The notes under the pieces are model-generated. The model did not search any database and was not told the origin of the DNA. It saw only the letters and a program-made list of their open reading frames with translations. The position numbers and the translations under genes are program-made. Shown in pieces: positions 1-14,240 of a DNA stretch of 26,519 nucleotides. Origin of the DNA: Pelargonium nanum (Eukaryota; Streptophyta; Magnoliopsida; Geraniales; Geraniaceae); contig JAYMTF010001079.1 of assembly GCA_036897485.1 (NCBI GenBank), positions 1 through 26,519 of the forward strand. Reading direction: 5' to 3'. The stretch's first letter is position 1. Each line of letters starts with the position of its first letter.

Positions 1-489
1 GGTGTAAGAGACCATTTTGGTGCAGCTAGGGTTAAGAGGCTTTTGTCTCTTTCCTGAACACTATTGATTCCTTGTTCAAGCTTGTATATATATGTCTTGT
101 AAAAGTTTTTTTAGCCGTTGCAAGATAGAAATATAGAAGAGAACATTTTTTTGTTTAATATTATCATTCACACAATTTTTTTGCTCTTTTTTGGCTGCAT
201 GAACAATTTCTTGACTTCTCAGATCACTTACTTCAAAAGTATAAATGAGATTTCGCTGGAAGTTTTGTTTTGTTTTTTTTTTTTACAAAACATGCAAGTC
301 ACATGTAGTTTTATCAAACAACATCTATGGCTAAACAAAAGGGCATTTGTGGAAGTAGGATGTTATTTGAGTACAAATATATGTCATATCTCCTTTAAAA
401 CGCACCGTTTTAGGTGTATGACTGCATTGGTAGTTCTGTAGAAAGTCCAAGGCGATTTTCGACAATTGAAGTGTCAGCAAATCTTCGTC
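1..489. other. Upstream flank of GAR1, no supported gene
   Basis: AT-rich DNA with T runs (for example 266-282) and no coding signal I can support. A near-palindrome, AAACGCACCGTTT, lies at 398-410, about 200 bases upstream of the GAR1 start. Bases 1-57 are open in frame 1 and end in TGA, so this could be the tail of a neighbouring gene. Eighteen open codons are too few to tell. Confidence 0.5.
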
Positions 490-532
490 AAAACCCTAAC
501 TAGTTAAAGCCCTAAAACACTAAAACCCTAAA
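490..532 (+). promoter_or_regulatory. Paired telo-box motifs upstream of GAR1
   Basis: Two copies of AAACCCTAA (491-499 and 523-531) lie 85-126 bases upstream of the GAR1 ATG, with a partial CCTAAAAC between them. The telo-box (interstitial telomere-like motif) is known in plants from promoters and leaders of ribosomal-protein and ribosome-biogenesis genes, where it works with site II/TCP or Tef elements. GAR1 belongs to that set, so co-regulation with ribosome biogenesis is inferred. The motifs could lie in the promoter or the 5' leader, because the transcription start is not visible. Confidence 0.7.
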
Positions 533-616
533 CCCGACCTCCTTCTCTTGAGCCACCAGTCACCTCTTGCTCTCTCTCAACAGCACCCACTTGATCACTC
601 AGAGACTCATCGAATC

Positions 617-2182
617 ATGCGACCTCCGAGAGGCGGTGGTTTCAGAGGTGGCCGTGACGGAGGACGCGGTCGCGGCGGCGGCGGTCGCTTTGGTGGGGGA
701 GGTGGGCGCTTCGGGGGCGGCGGAGGTCGTTTTGGCGGTGGAGGCCGTGGTGGCTTCAATGAAGGCCCTCCGGACGAAGTCGTAGGTCTGTTTGTTCTCT
801 AGATTTACTCTTTCATAGCTTTGTTAGGCTTTTTATTTATTTTTTCTGAAATTTTTGGTTTGTATTTGTAGAGGTTGCGACTTTCCTTCACGCTTGTGAG
901 GGTGATGCTGTGATGAAGCTCAGCAACGAGAAAATACCTTATTTTAATGCTCCAATCTATCTCCAGAACAAGACACAAATCGGGAAGGTCGATGAGATCT
1001 TTGGTCCCATCAATGAATCTGTAAGTGTTCTCTCTGTATCTTTAGTTGGCTGAGAGTTCTTGCTCTCTTGTGCATTATTCTGATTTGGGTTCTTAATTGC
1101 AGTATTTTTCGATTAAAATGATGGAGGGCATTATGGCAACTTCATATGCATCTGGCGATAAGTTCTACATAGACCCTGCAAAGCTCTTGCCTCTTGCAAG
1201 ATTTCTTCCACAACCGAAGTATGTTTATTTCCTTTGCCATTTCATATTGAAACAAATGTTGAATGTTTTGTGTGGTTTGTTGCTAGATGATAGAATCTAC
1301 TTGGTTTAGTCTATGTTGAAGTGTGTAGATGCTTGAAGATGAATGCTAACCTCGACACTTCCTGTGCGTGCATGATTAACCCACACTAACATGTCGAAGG
1401 TTCCTAGTTTTGGTTGTGGTGATTTGAGGGACATGCATTTGGAGAAATGAAGGATATGGGAAATCTATTATGTTCATTGTTTATTGCTTAGTGCATCATG
1501 TAAAAAGATTAATATTGTTCACAACATGATTTTTCTTGACTTGATTTTTTGGACAATGATAACTGATTTGTTCAAGGCTCAGTGTCTCCATATGGTTATT
1601 TCTATTAAAATATTGGGTATACTATGGAAGGGAATTGGATTTCACTTGTGATTATACTATGATGACTTTGTGATTGTTTATGTTTTGTTGTTTATCCTAG
1701 ACTTCCTTTGTAAATTATGGCTATTCGATAAAGTATGAATGGTATTTTGACACGGTGATTTGAGAAAAGAAAAGTAGTTGGTAATGAATTCAGCAATTTT
1801 CTTTATGTTATTTTGTATGCTGGGTGGACAGGTTTGCTAATGTTACCCTGTTTTTTTCCATTCTGTTGTAAAGTTGTTAGTAGCTCTTATTCCGATTCCC
1901 GTGAATATGATATTTTGTCTTATGGGTTTGTATAGATACACTTAACTTTGAATGCCTAAATACCATGTGTACTTTCAAAATCATATGTTGATGGTGTATC
2001 TTTGATACAGGGGACAAGCACAAGGTGGTAGAGGTGGTGGTCGTGGTGGGGGTGGCAGAGGTGGTTTTAGAGGGGGCAGAGGTGGAGGCGGTGGCTTCCG
2101 TGGAAGAGGTGCTCCAAGGGGAGGAAGAGGTCCTCCTCGTGGTCGTGGCGGTTTTAGGGGTAGAGGTCGTGGCGGCTTCTAG
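617..2182 (+). CDS. GAR1: H/ACA snoRNP subunit 1, GAR1 (4 exons, 201 aa)
   Basis: GAR1 is a core protein of nucleolar H/ACA small ribonucleoproteins, which pseudouridylate rRNA. It contacts the Cbf5/dyskerin synthase and helps substrate turnover. Exons: 617-785, 872-1020, 1103-1218, 2011-2182. All introns are GT/AG and phases close exactly (606 nt). Residues 1-48 are a glycine/arginine-rich RGG/RGRF region. Residues about 50-145 are the conserved beta-barrel core, with [45 protein letters not shown] and [12 protein letters not shown]. Residues about 147-201 form a second GAR tail ending RGRGGF. Length equals that of plant homologues. The ATG at 617 is chosen because it opens directly on MRPPRGGG. 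Intron 3 (792 nt) is long, and I found no convincing snoRNA in it. The gene converges on the GDH gene. Confidence 0.95.
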
Positions 2183-2919
2183 AACTAGATTATGTAATAT
2201 TACTAGTGCTCTCCTCTTTTTCAGTTGTCATGCATCGAGTGATCAACAATTTCAATTTGAATGCTGGATTTGATATTAACATATGATTGTTAATGGAGTG
2301 GATAGTTCTTACTGCAATTTTTGTGATAATTGTATTACCTGTAGTTGGAATGAAGTTCATCTTATTTGTTATTTCAAATTTTATCGGCCTTTCAGCCAAA
2401 GATGAGTCATGACTGAGGTCTAAGTTAACTCGCTTACATTGCAGTTTTGAATTGACAGGTTGATTGTGTATTTGTGCGTATTTACTGTTGACATTGATCT
2501 TTGCCTTGCAAGGGCATTGCCAATGTTTAGAGTTTTTGTGGGTGTTGTGTTACATGTATTTTCTTGAAAATGCAATGTAGATTCTGTTCTCTTGTGCAAT
2601 TAACTTCCAAACATGAAATGCTATGAAACAATTGTAATACTCTTTAAGATAAAATAATGACCCATCTCTATGTATGATAATGAGATGGAAATTCTCTCTA
2701 TATAATAATCCCGAGGAGATGAGAATTGCATTTGCTTACAAAACACATAATTGGTAAGTGCTCTAGAGCCTAAAGGTGGAGAGGAAAACCAACAATGAAA
2801 AAAAAATGTAAGTTATTATATTGGCAAGAGAAGCACCCAGTACTGGAAAAGCACAAAGGTGTGAAGTTATTCTTGCATGGTTTTATTGAACAATTGGCAG
2901 GCAGGCAGGCAATGAGAAT
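2183..2919. other. Convergent intergenic region, 3' UTRs of GAR1 and GDH
   Basis: This 737-base stretch lies between two stop codons facing each other. It should hold the 3' UTRs of both genes. TTTATT at 2882-2887 reads AATAAA on the minus strand, 33-38 bases past the GDH stop, and is a candidate poly(A) signal. A short GCAG tetranucleotide run (about 2896-2911) is present. I see no further gene. Confidence 0.6.
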
Positions 2920-7165
<4,246 letters not shown>

Positions 7166-7186
7166 ATTTGAAGTAGATGTGAGGCC

Positions 7187-7198
7187 TATATATATATA
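7187..7198 (-). promoter_or_regulatory. TATA box of GDH
   Basis: A run of alternating TA reads TATATATATATA on the minus strand, followed about 30 bases downstream by a pyrimidine/AG-rich leader start. No other strong TATA lies closer to the inferred leader. Position fits a transcription start near 7155-7165. Confidence 0.5.
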
Positions 7199-8173
7199 CT
7201 TGTCTTATTGATAAAAACATCAAAATGGTTAGCATCAAACAGAAAGAGTTGCATTCATTAATGCAATGAATCCAAATTTGGGTTTGACAGAAAAAACCAA
7301 AATATAGATGACTTGAAAATGGTAACTAATTAACAATTTTGTTTTGTCTATAGATAGATATCATTATCTAGTGATTAAATCCATTCCATAAGATAGTGAG
7401 ATTTGGCGTATCCATTCATGTCCAGGCCAGATAACACAACGTATCATGCATGTGGAACAAGAAGGGAGGCAACTAACACGGGTCACTAGGCCCAAAATCA
7501 AACAAGACTCCGATACCATACTAAACTTGACTTCAGCCCAAAAACTTAAACAGGTAGGTGAATGACCCAACTTGTATATCAGGTGGCAACGGACTACATA
7601 TTCTTACAATGGTCGTGCATCGACAGTATAAAATGGTGTTTATTCCTAATGTAACATGAATTAGTACATTATAGATACATTTTGAAGGCCACATGAATGG
7701 AGGGATCAATAATTGGTTTTAAGGGTTATTTAGTAGTAGTAGTATTAAACAAAGAAGGGATCAATTATTGCTTCTAGAAAAGGTTCACACCTTGTCAACT
7801 TCCATAAGCTTTTTCAGATAAGAAAGTTGGTTTACATTACAGGATTGATTGGGAATTGAGCATAACATAATTTGTATAAAATTATAGTGGTAGATTCTTT
7901 AAAACACATGCTTTTCATATAATTGGCACAAGATTAATATTGAGTTATCTTGTTAGTTGACCCCAAACACTTTGTGATGTAATGTAATGTAATGCAACCA
8001 ATCATTCCCTATATATGAGATCATCCTTATTCTATATAACATGTAAAAGCAGGCAATAACTAGATTCTGATCCCTATATCAAAACTATATACAAAATTCA
8101 CTCTAGTGATCAGATTTGGAATAATTGTTAGGTTTGTTAATTTTGGGTGATAAACAAAAGTATAATCATTGTT

Positions 8174-8187
8174 CACTACAAGAAAAA
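8174..8187 (+). mobile_element. Isolated CACTA-type terminal inverted repeat
   Basis: The sequence CACTACAAGAAAAA is the characteristic terminus of plant CACTA (En/Spm-like, DTC) DNA transposons and their non-autonomous derivatives. The element would extend rightwards. I could not find the matching reverse terminus (TTTTTCTTGTAGTG) in the following 4 kb, nor recognisable transposase coding. It is either a solo end, a broken element, or a partner end too diverged to see. Confidence 0.5.
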
Positions 8188-9067
8188 TTCCGTACACCAC
8201 GATTCTCTACTGGTGATATGAAAAACTCATTTTCTCTTTCTACTCCGCTCTTAAATTATTGCAACTCCGACGCTCACTCATCGAGATAATCTTAGTATTT
8301 TTCACTTTTATGCTTATTTTCTCACTGATTGTCTCCTCTTTTTTATATTCATGATATTTGACTATTCTTTGATTTCTCATTTAAGACGCCTCAAGTCGAA
8401 TCCTACGGGCTATTCTGAAATGGGCTCCATGGTGGGTTCAACTTGAGGTCATGATTCATTTTGAGTAATGAGACGTCTCCCCCCAACAATCATCATCAAA
8501 TCATGATACGACTTTCATACAACGAAATAATAGTCGTCTCATGAAAATGCATACAAGTATACTAAATATTCTAATGGACTTAATTCTGGTTTAATGTCAA
8601 TTTTTCTTCCTTTCAAAAAGTGATGAGTCAGAAAATTTACAAAATTGATTTCATTGGTTACTAGTTGGTGCATAATAAAGTCTCTTTGTTAAGTTCCATC
8701 ATATTCATATCATTTCCAAGTTGGCAACACTACAATAATAAGATGATCTGGGAATGAATGGTGTTTCAGTGGAATGTGATGTATTATTGTCCAAAAAGCT
8801 GGACTCATTTATATCTTGTGCAATGGCTGAGCTGGTTAGGTAGCTCAAATTGGTAACATTGTGGTGTCACAATTTTAAAGATTTGTTATAATACACTAAT
8901 ACTACTATTCACTCTATTGACCATACTCTTCATGTGCTACCTTGCCTTTAAACAAAGCTTTAGAGTGCCCAAAACTTTCATTATTGAAAATGAAATATTT
9001 ATGCAACCATTTTTTCCCTTCACCTTTAGGGCAAGAAAATAGAACAGTATATGTGGTTCACACAGAA

Positions 9068-9102
9068 AATAATAATAATAACAACAACAATAATAATAAA
9101 AA
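9068..9102. repeat. AAT/AAC trinucleotide microsatellite
   Basis: A compound run of AAT, then AAC, then AAT triplets ends in an A tract. It gives a spurious poly-asparagine open frame. It is a simple-sequence repeat, likely polymorphic. Confidence 0.9.
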
Positions 9103-10726
9103 AAGTTGGGCCATAAAAGCAGGTAGGAATTTCCAAATGGGTGGGGGCTATTCCATTACTTTGTCTAATTAAAAATATATCTGAATTCAATTCGATTCGT
9201 GGTGGCCAACACCGATGCCATGCTCCCGTGGTCCCTCCCATCCAAAAAATCCTTCTTCGAATGAACATGGAGGCTTATTTTTTTATTCTGCCTTTTATAT
9301 TACAATTGAACAATTTAAATGTGCGATAGTAGATTTTTAAAAAATAAAGTATAAGACGACATCTATCACGCGATTACTAAATTTAAGAAAGTAGACTACA
9401 TATTTTTAGTTCGAATTCGTAATCTAGTAACAACGTTGCCATCAGATGAAATCTTATTCTCGAACATGTTACAAATTTGAAGAGTGGAAGTTGATTTAGA
9501 CCTCTTAGTTCCTAGCCATTGGGGAGGGCAAGGTCCCCAAATGATTCTGTGTTCCTCCAATATTTTGCATGCGTCAATGACAATACTGGTTGCCTAATAA
9601 AACAAGTTGATGGAATATATAAAAGCAAAATTCATTTATGTTGCTTGCTGCCCTAAAATGGTTCTTTTTCTTGTTTTCTTTTCTAGTGGGAAAAAAAGAA
9701 GAAGTTGTGAACAATTAGTAGATGAGTTGTGGGGCCAAAAAGCCTAACCAATTGTTGTAATAAAAGAAGAGAGAATAGTTATAGGAGTGGCACTACAATA
9801 TGTACAACAAGTATTAGTGAATTAGTGAGAGAATCTTTTAATGGATGGATTCCATCTCAGAATCTACCACCTCCATTATGGGCACAACAAGATATATTGA
9901 ATCTCCATCTTTTGTTCATACATGCACTTACATAGTTGACAGTTCTATCAGTCATAAAATGACATATTTTGGATTTCATGTTGGGTCAAGTATTTGATGC
10001 GTTTTGGATTCCTTTTAAGATCTCAGATGATATACAAATAAGATTTGACACTTGCATGTAGTCGTTTGCGTAGTAAAAGATGTCTTTACTCTTGGTGCAT
10101 TAGTGGTGCAAGATTCATGTGCTTGTGAGCGATATCATACTTGTAAGGATAGACAAATTTTGCATCCATAACACGCACTTTTGTTGAAAAAGCGCGCGAG
10201 ATATATAAATTTGCCGAGGCTGGTACGGCCCCTTCCTTAAAATTGATGGTATGCACGTTGGACCACATATATACATGCATTTACGTTTAGAGTAACCACC
10301 CAGTTCTTAGTCCAGGAATCAAATGCTACTTACGTTAAATTATATGAGCATAGTCAACACCTTTAACTAATTTGGTATGTTCGAACTTCGAAGGAATGTA
10401 TCAGGAACCCTTACTAGCTCATCTGATTATGAACACCTCTCCGTTTTTATAACATTTTATATTTGTGTTAAATTTATTGATTTCTAAGTTGTGATGTACA
10501 ATTTGTATAGTGTATACACACAAGCTGAGTGACAACAAAAATCAAAGTAAAGACATATTCTACTAAAGCTATATATGAAGTAATTTACAATAAGATAAAT
10601 AGAGTCACAACTGTCAAAAAAACATCCGGGTAATTCGAAAGAGCATGTGAGAACCAAAAAATTTAGCTTCTTGTCAAATCTTTCTTAGTTTCTAATTGAG
10701 ATGTTCATTACAAGAATGAGTGATCA

Positions 10727-10990
10727 CATTACTAGAATTTTCTCTGTATTTGCAACGGATTTTGCGCCGACCTCATTTTTCTGTTGCGAAACCATTGTGT
10801 CATAAAATTCACGCAAGATTTTAAGGTTACAAAATGCACCAAATTTTATAACGGACCCGTTGCAAAATAAAGTAATTAATTTTGCGATGACACACCTCCC
10901 AACTTTGACGCAATTTTTGTGAAACAAAAAATGAGAAGGTGTTGATCGATCTCTTCTCTCACTCCGTCGCTTCCGTACGTCAGAGAAAGG
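10727..10990 (+). mobile_element. Decayed CACTA-like transposon end
   Basis: The block begins CATTACTAGAATTTTC, one change from a CACTACTAGAA-type terminus. It continues with repeated GCAACGGATTTTGCG-like words on both strands (GTTGCGAAAC, ACGGACCCGTTGC, TTTTGCGATGAC, TTGACGCAATTTTT). Clusters of short TTGCGACGGATTT-type motifs in both orientations are typical of CACTA subterminal regions. These are followed by a CT-rich stretch (CTCTTCTCTCACTCCGTCGC), as where an element's transcribed part would begin. No transposase follows, so it is a truncated left end. Identification rests on pattern resemblance. Confidence 0.5.
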
Positions 10991-11164
10991 TAATATTATC
11001 AACAACAAAAAATGGGTTGGATTTGAAAATTGAATGAAAATGAGTTTAACTTAAAATTGGGTAAAGTATTAGGTTTAATATGCAAATAAAAAATTGTGTT
11101 GAATTTTAGTAATTAGTAAAGAATTGAATGTAAAAATCAATTTTCTTATACAAAAAGGTATAGG

Positions 11165-11557
11165 AAAATTATCAATTCTGGCACACGAACTTTGCTTCAA
11201 TACCCAATATGATGGACCAACTTTGTGAAAACTATTAATAATAGTACACGCCGTCAAACACCATTATGTTTTCCGTTAACAAGGCTGACATGTCATTGTT
11301 GTGATGACGAACGACGACATGTCAATCAATTAAAAAAAAAAAGAAAATTTAAGTACACGAACTTTTCTTCAATACTCAAATTAGTACACAAACGTTTCTG
11401 AAACAAATTAGTACACAAACGTTTCTGAAACAAATTAGTACACAAACTTAACTTTGTAACAACTGTTAATAATAAAACATGCCATCAACCAATGTTACTT
11501 ATACTGTTAATGACGTTGACATGTCATGCTGATGACGTGTCAATCAATTAAAAAAAA
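11165..11557. repeat. Diverged two-unit dispersed repeat
   Basis: Two units of roughly 170-215 bases follow each other. Each has GTACACGAACTT or GTACACAAACTT, then an AACT(A/G)TTAATAATA block, a GCCGTCAA/GCCATCAA block, a GTTAA(C/T) plus GACATGTCAT block, and ends GTCAATCAATTAAAAAAA (11313-11339 and 11540-11557). The repeat unit resembles a common plant intergenic repeat whose class I cannot name. The second unit carries the 27-bp tandem repeat. Confidence 0.6.
11381..11447. repeat. Perfect 27-bp tandem repeat (2.5 copies)
   Basis: Copies at 11381-11407 and 11408-11434 are identical, starting TTAGTACACAAACG. A third, partial copy starts at 11435 and matches for 13 bases. It is embedded in the second unit of the larger repeat. 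Perfect identity points to recent slippage or duplication. Confidence 0.9.
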
Positions 11558-11788
11558 CTCATGTGCATACGTTAAAATCTAAATTAATTCTCATAAGCTT
11601 CAAACTTCCATTGTTACATTCAAGTCTATTTAGTGACTCAAAAGTTTTGTATTTTTTTCTTTCTCATCACCTAATACTTTCACAAATTTAACTAGGAAAA
11701 GATAATGGTTCAATAGTAATGTAAAACAATCGAAGTATTTGTGAGAGAAATATAGAATGAAACGAGAATGAGAAGAAGAGCATTATAT

Positions 11789-12174
11789 TTTATTGATAGC
11801 AAAGCTAAACTAACAAGAAAACACAACCAAAAAGAAAGGATTCTATGCTTTCAAAAAAGAAGAAGAAAGGATTCTATAACTGATAGACAGACTGAGAGTC
11901 TAGGAAAGTACAAGTTTGGAAAATATGCCCTATTTCTGGGAACTTTATATCTCGCCTTCAATGGTAATTTTGAACACTATATGATCTTCTCAATCTTTAT
12001 TCAAATTCCAATTCTACTAGATATCGCTCAACGATAATTAATGGTCAGGTTCCTACATACTAATTGTTGAACGAACCCTACTAAAACAGCTAAATATTGT
12101 TTCTTCACAGATCAATCACAGTATAAACTCAAACCTAAACTGCTTAAAATTAACCGACATGTCCAGAGTACTAC
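11789..12174 (-). other. Probable 3' UTR of the F-box gene
   Basis: TTTATT at 11789-11794 reads AATAAA on the minus strand, about 380 bases beyond the F-box stop. The interval between is less AT-extreme than the flanks and has no coding signal on the minus strand. A short duplicated word, AAGAAAGGATTCTAT, occurs twice near 11833 and 11864. UTR extent is an inference. Confidence 0.3.
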
Positions 12175-14240
12175 TCACAAGTCACAAAAGACGGGAATAT
12201 CCTCCTTTTCTGGTTTGAAAGAAGCCGGACGCTTGGGCCACTACAGAATAAAGAAATGCATCAGTCAGAACTTGGAAAGGATGTCAAATTAGCTTGTGTA
12301 TTTTCATAATGCACAGTTATCAAACTCTCTACAATTAGAGAACAGCAATCAACAAGATTCTTAGCATGACTTACAGAAACTCTCAAATAACCCAGTACAA
12401 TATTCGATCTTAGCATGCCAACAGGTACTCTAAATAGGGAGTGCAGCGAAATGATGCGTGGGAGTCTGAGAGAGATATGGCGAAGGTAGGACCTATGCTA
12501 CATCAACAAGGGGAACCTATATTTACATGTACTACATTGTAATAATATAGTTCAAACTTAAAAGTTGAAAAATACACTTTTGCATAGAGATTTTTTGTTT
12601 GAAACTAACTATGATATTGCTTTCACGAGACAACAGATGGGGACAAAAGTGTTGCACGAACAATGGAACCAACATCAAGGATTCTAGTATCGTCATAGGT
12701 CGAGATCAATAATGATACTTTACATTAATTGAATCAAACATTTAAGCGCATTCCATATTAAAGCATAATGGATCAATCAATTCTAGATTTACCCCAAGTA
12801 AATTATGGTTTACTTATGACGGTTCAAAATTCTGAACATTACCTTATCTCGGCCTAACATATTTTCCGTGTTATACTCAAAATGGAATGTTATGAAAATG
12901 ATGAATAATGTTCCTAGTTTGACGGCTCACATGTTGTTTCTTTCTTACCACATTACTCATTGAACAATCTGAACAATCTGAACTAATCAGAAGCCTGGAA
13001 CTCCCGTACAAATGATATTACCAACACGTTAATTGTGATCGAAACATGTGCATACCTTGAGAGATGTAACGACAGCAGATGGAGAGCTACAGAGAAAATA
13101 ATTCAAGACACAGTCCGGTATCATGTTCTTTGTCATCCATACTTCAACCTCCAAAGAATTTAGGTTACGAAACGGAGAAATTTGATGCTCCAGTACACCA
13201 GGATTCAGTTGGAACGCCTGGCCGAGCAATTAAAAGAACGAACAAATATAAGTAAGATCACAATGTACAAAGCTTAAGGCCACCAATAAAATCAAGTATA
13301 GCATTTCAGTATACATATTTACCCCAACAACCATGTAGGAAATTAGAAGAATCTTTGCATTACACAGCTCCTGGAAAACACTGAACAGAGCTGCCATGTT
13401 ACCAATGCACGCAACGCTCAAATTGACTCGGTGGAGGGACACGGCATTGAGCACGGACAGGGTTTCAGGGCCCTGATTGTTTCTGATAACGCCTCCCATG
13501 TCAACACGGTTGAGCTCCGGAGCAGAAACCACAAACTTAAACGGATAATCAAGTAATTCAAGAGTCAAATCAGCAAGACGAGGAGCAGTAATGTGAAAAA
13601 CCTGCAACCCTGAGCTGAAACCACACAAGAGTATAAACAGATTCTTCAGACTCCGGCAGCCGGAGAAAAGATCCAGCTGCTTCTCTTTGGTCTGAAATTG
13701 AAAACCCCTAATGTACAAGGTCTCCAGCGCGGGCAGATCCCAGCGTTTGGGAAGCTTATCGAGGTCAATTACAGCCTCAGAGATCGACAATTTGAGGGTT
13801 ACCAGAGTCTGGTGGTTGACGACGGAGAGAGGGAGGCGAAATGGTTGGAGACAGGCGGTCCGGGCGTGGATTTCGTGCACGCCGTGCAACGGGACGGAGT
13901 TGAGGACCATTTCGAGGAGGGAGGCGTCGGAATTGTCGAACCGGAGTTGCTGGATCGGGACGGAGCGGTCGCGGTTGGCGAGAAAGGCGGCGACGAATTC
14001 GTCGGATCGGTGGTCGGCGGGATGAGAAATGAAGTAGTTGATGGTGAGATGGGGAAGGGAAGGCCAGAGGTGGGTCCATCGCTTGGCGAGGACGGTGGTT
14101 TGGACGGCGAGTTTGGTGTCGACGAAGGAGAGGATGTGGAGGAGGAGCCAATCCGGGAGGTTGCTGATCCTGTCAGCCACCACCTCAGCCACGACCTTGG
14201 TCGTCTTGGCCTTGGTCTTCTTCTTCTTCATCGACGCCAT
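12175..14240 (-). CDS. F-box/LRR-type protein (3 exons, 381 aa)
   Basis: F-box proteins are the substrate-recognition subunits of SCF (SKP1-CUL1) ubiquitin ligases; the F-box binds SKP1/ASK and the C-terminal part binds the target. Exons: 13323-14240, 13056-13217, 12175-12240, all GT/AG and phase 0. The ATG at 14240 is followed by a lysine-rich segment (MASMKKKKTKAKTTK). The F-box spans about residues 23-60 (DRISNLPDWLLLHILSFVD, then TTVLAKRWTHLW). The middle shows plant F-box LRR_2-like repeats: LVTLKLS, LPALETLYIRG, CRSLKNLFI, APRLADLTLEL, APELNRVDMGG. Exon 2 has a strand-like LNSLEVEVW and a VLNYFLCSSP segment. A complete FBD domain is not visible. Exon 3 adds 21 residues (WPKRPAS... FCDL) after an 815-base intron and is the least certain part. 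The target is unknown, and this family turns over rapidly between species. Confidence 0.85.

Larger units (their letters stand above)
7200..12174. other. 5 kb gene-free region with transposon remnants
   Basis: No reading frame here shows a recognisable domain or plausible exon structure. The stretch contains the GDH distal promoter, an isolated CACTA-like terminus (8174), a possible decayed tRNA-like piece (about 8826-8880), a microsatellite (9068-9102), a CACTA-like subterminal region (10727-10990) and a two-unit diverged repeat (11165-11557). It ends in what is probably the F-box gene's 3' UTR. A more CpG-rich patch at 10086-10280 has an open minus frame but no similarity I recognise. Confidence 0.6.

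Noticed and set aside
1-57. Open frame of 18 codons ending TGA at the left edge, possibly the tail of another plus-strand gene
   Set aside because: Too short; roughly 40 percent of random frames stay open this long, and I recognise no family.
567-785. Second open frame in GAR1 exon 1
   Set aside because: Produced by the GC-rich GGN repeats; the glycine/arginine frame joins correctly to the core domain.
1219-2010. Possible intronic C/D snoRNA in GAR1 intron 3 (ATGATGA at about 1659)
   Set aside because: No D box (CTGA) at a suitable distance and no terminal stem; no convincing H/ACA hairpins either.
8942-9172. Open frame with a poly-asparagine stretch
   Set aside because: Translation of the AAT/AAC microsatellite, with no flanking gene structure.
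9660-9690. Right-hand terminus partner for the CACTA end at 8174
   Set aside because: Only a loose match with an inserted pyrimidine stretch; likely a chance T/C-rich tract.
10086-10280. 64-codon minus-strand frame in a CpG-richer patch
   Set aside because: No recognisable motif, no neighbouring exons; could be an old transposon piece but unsupported.
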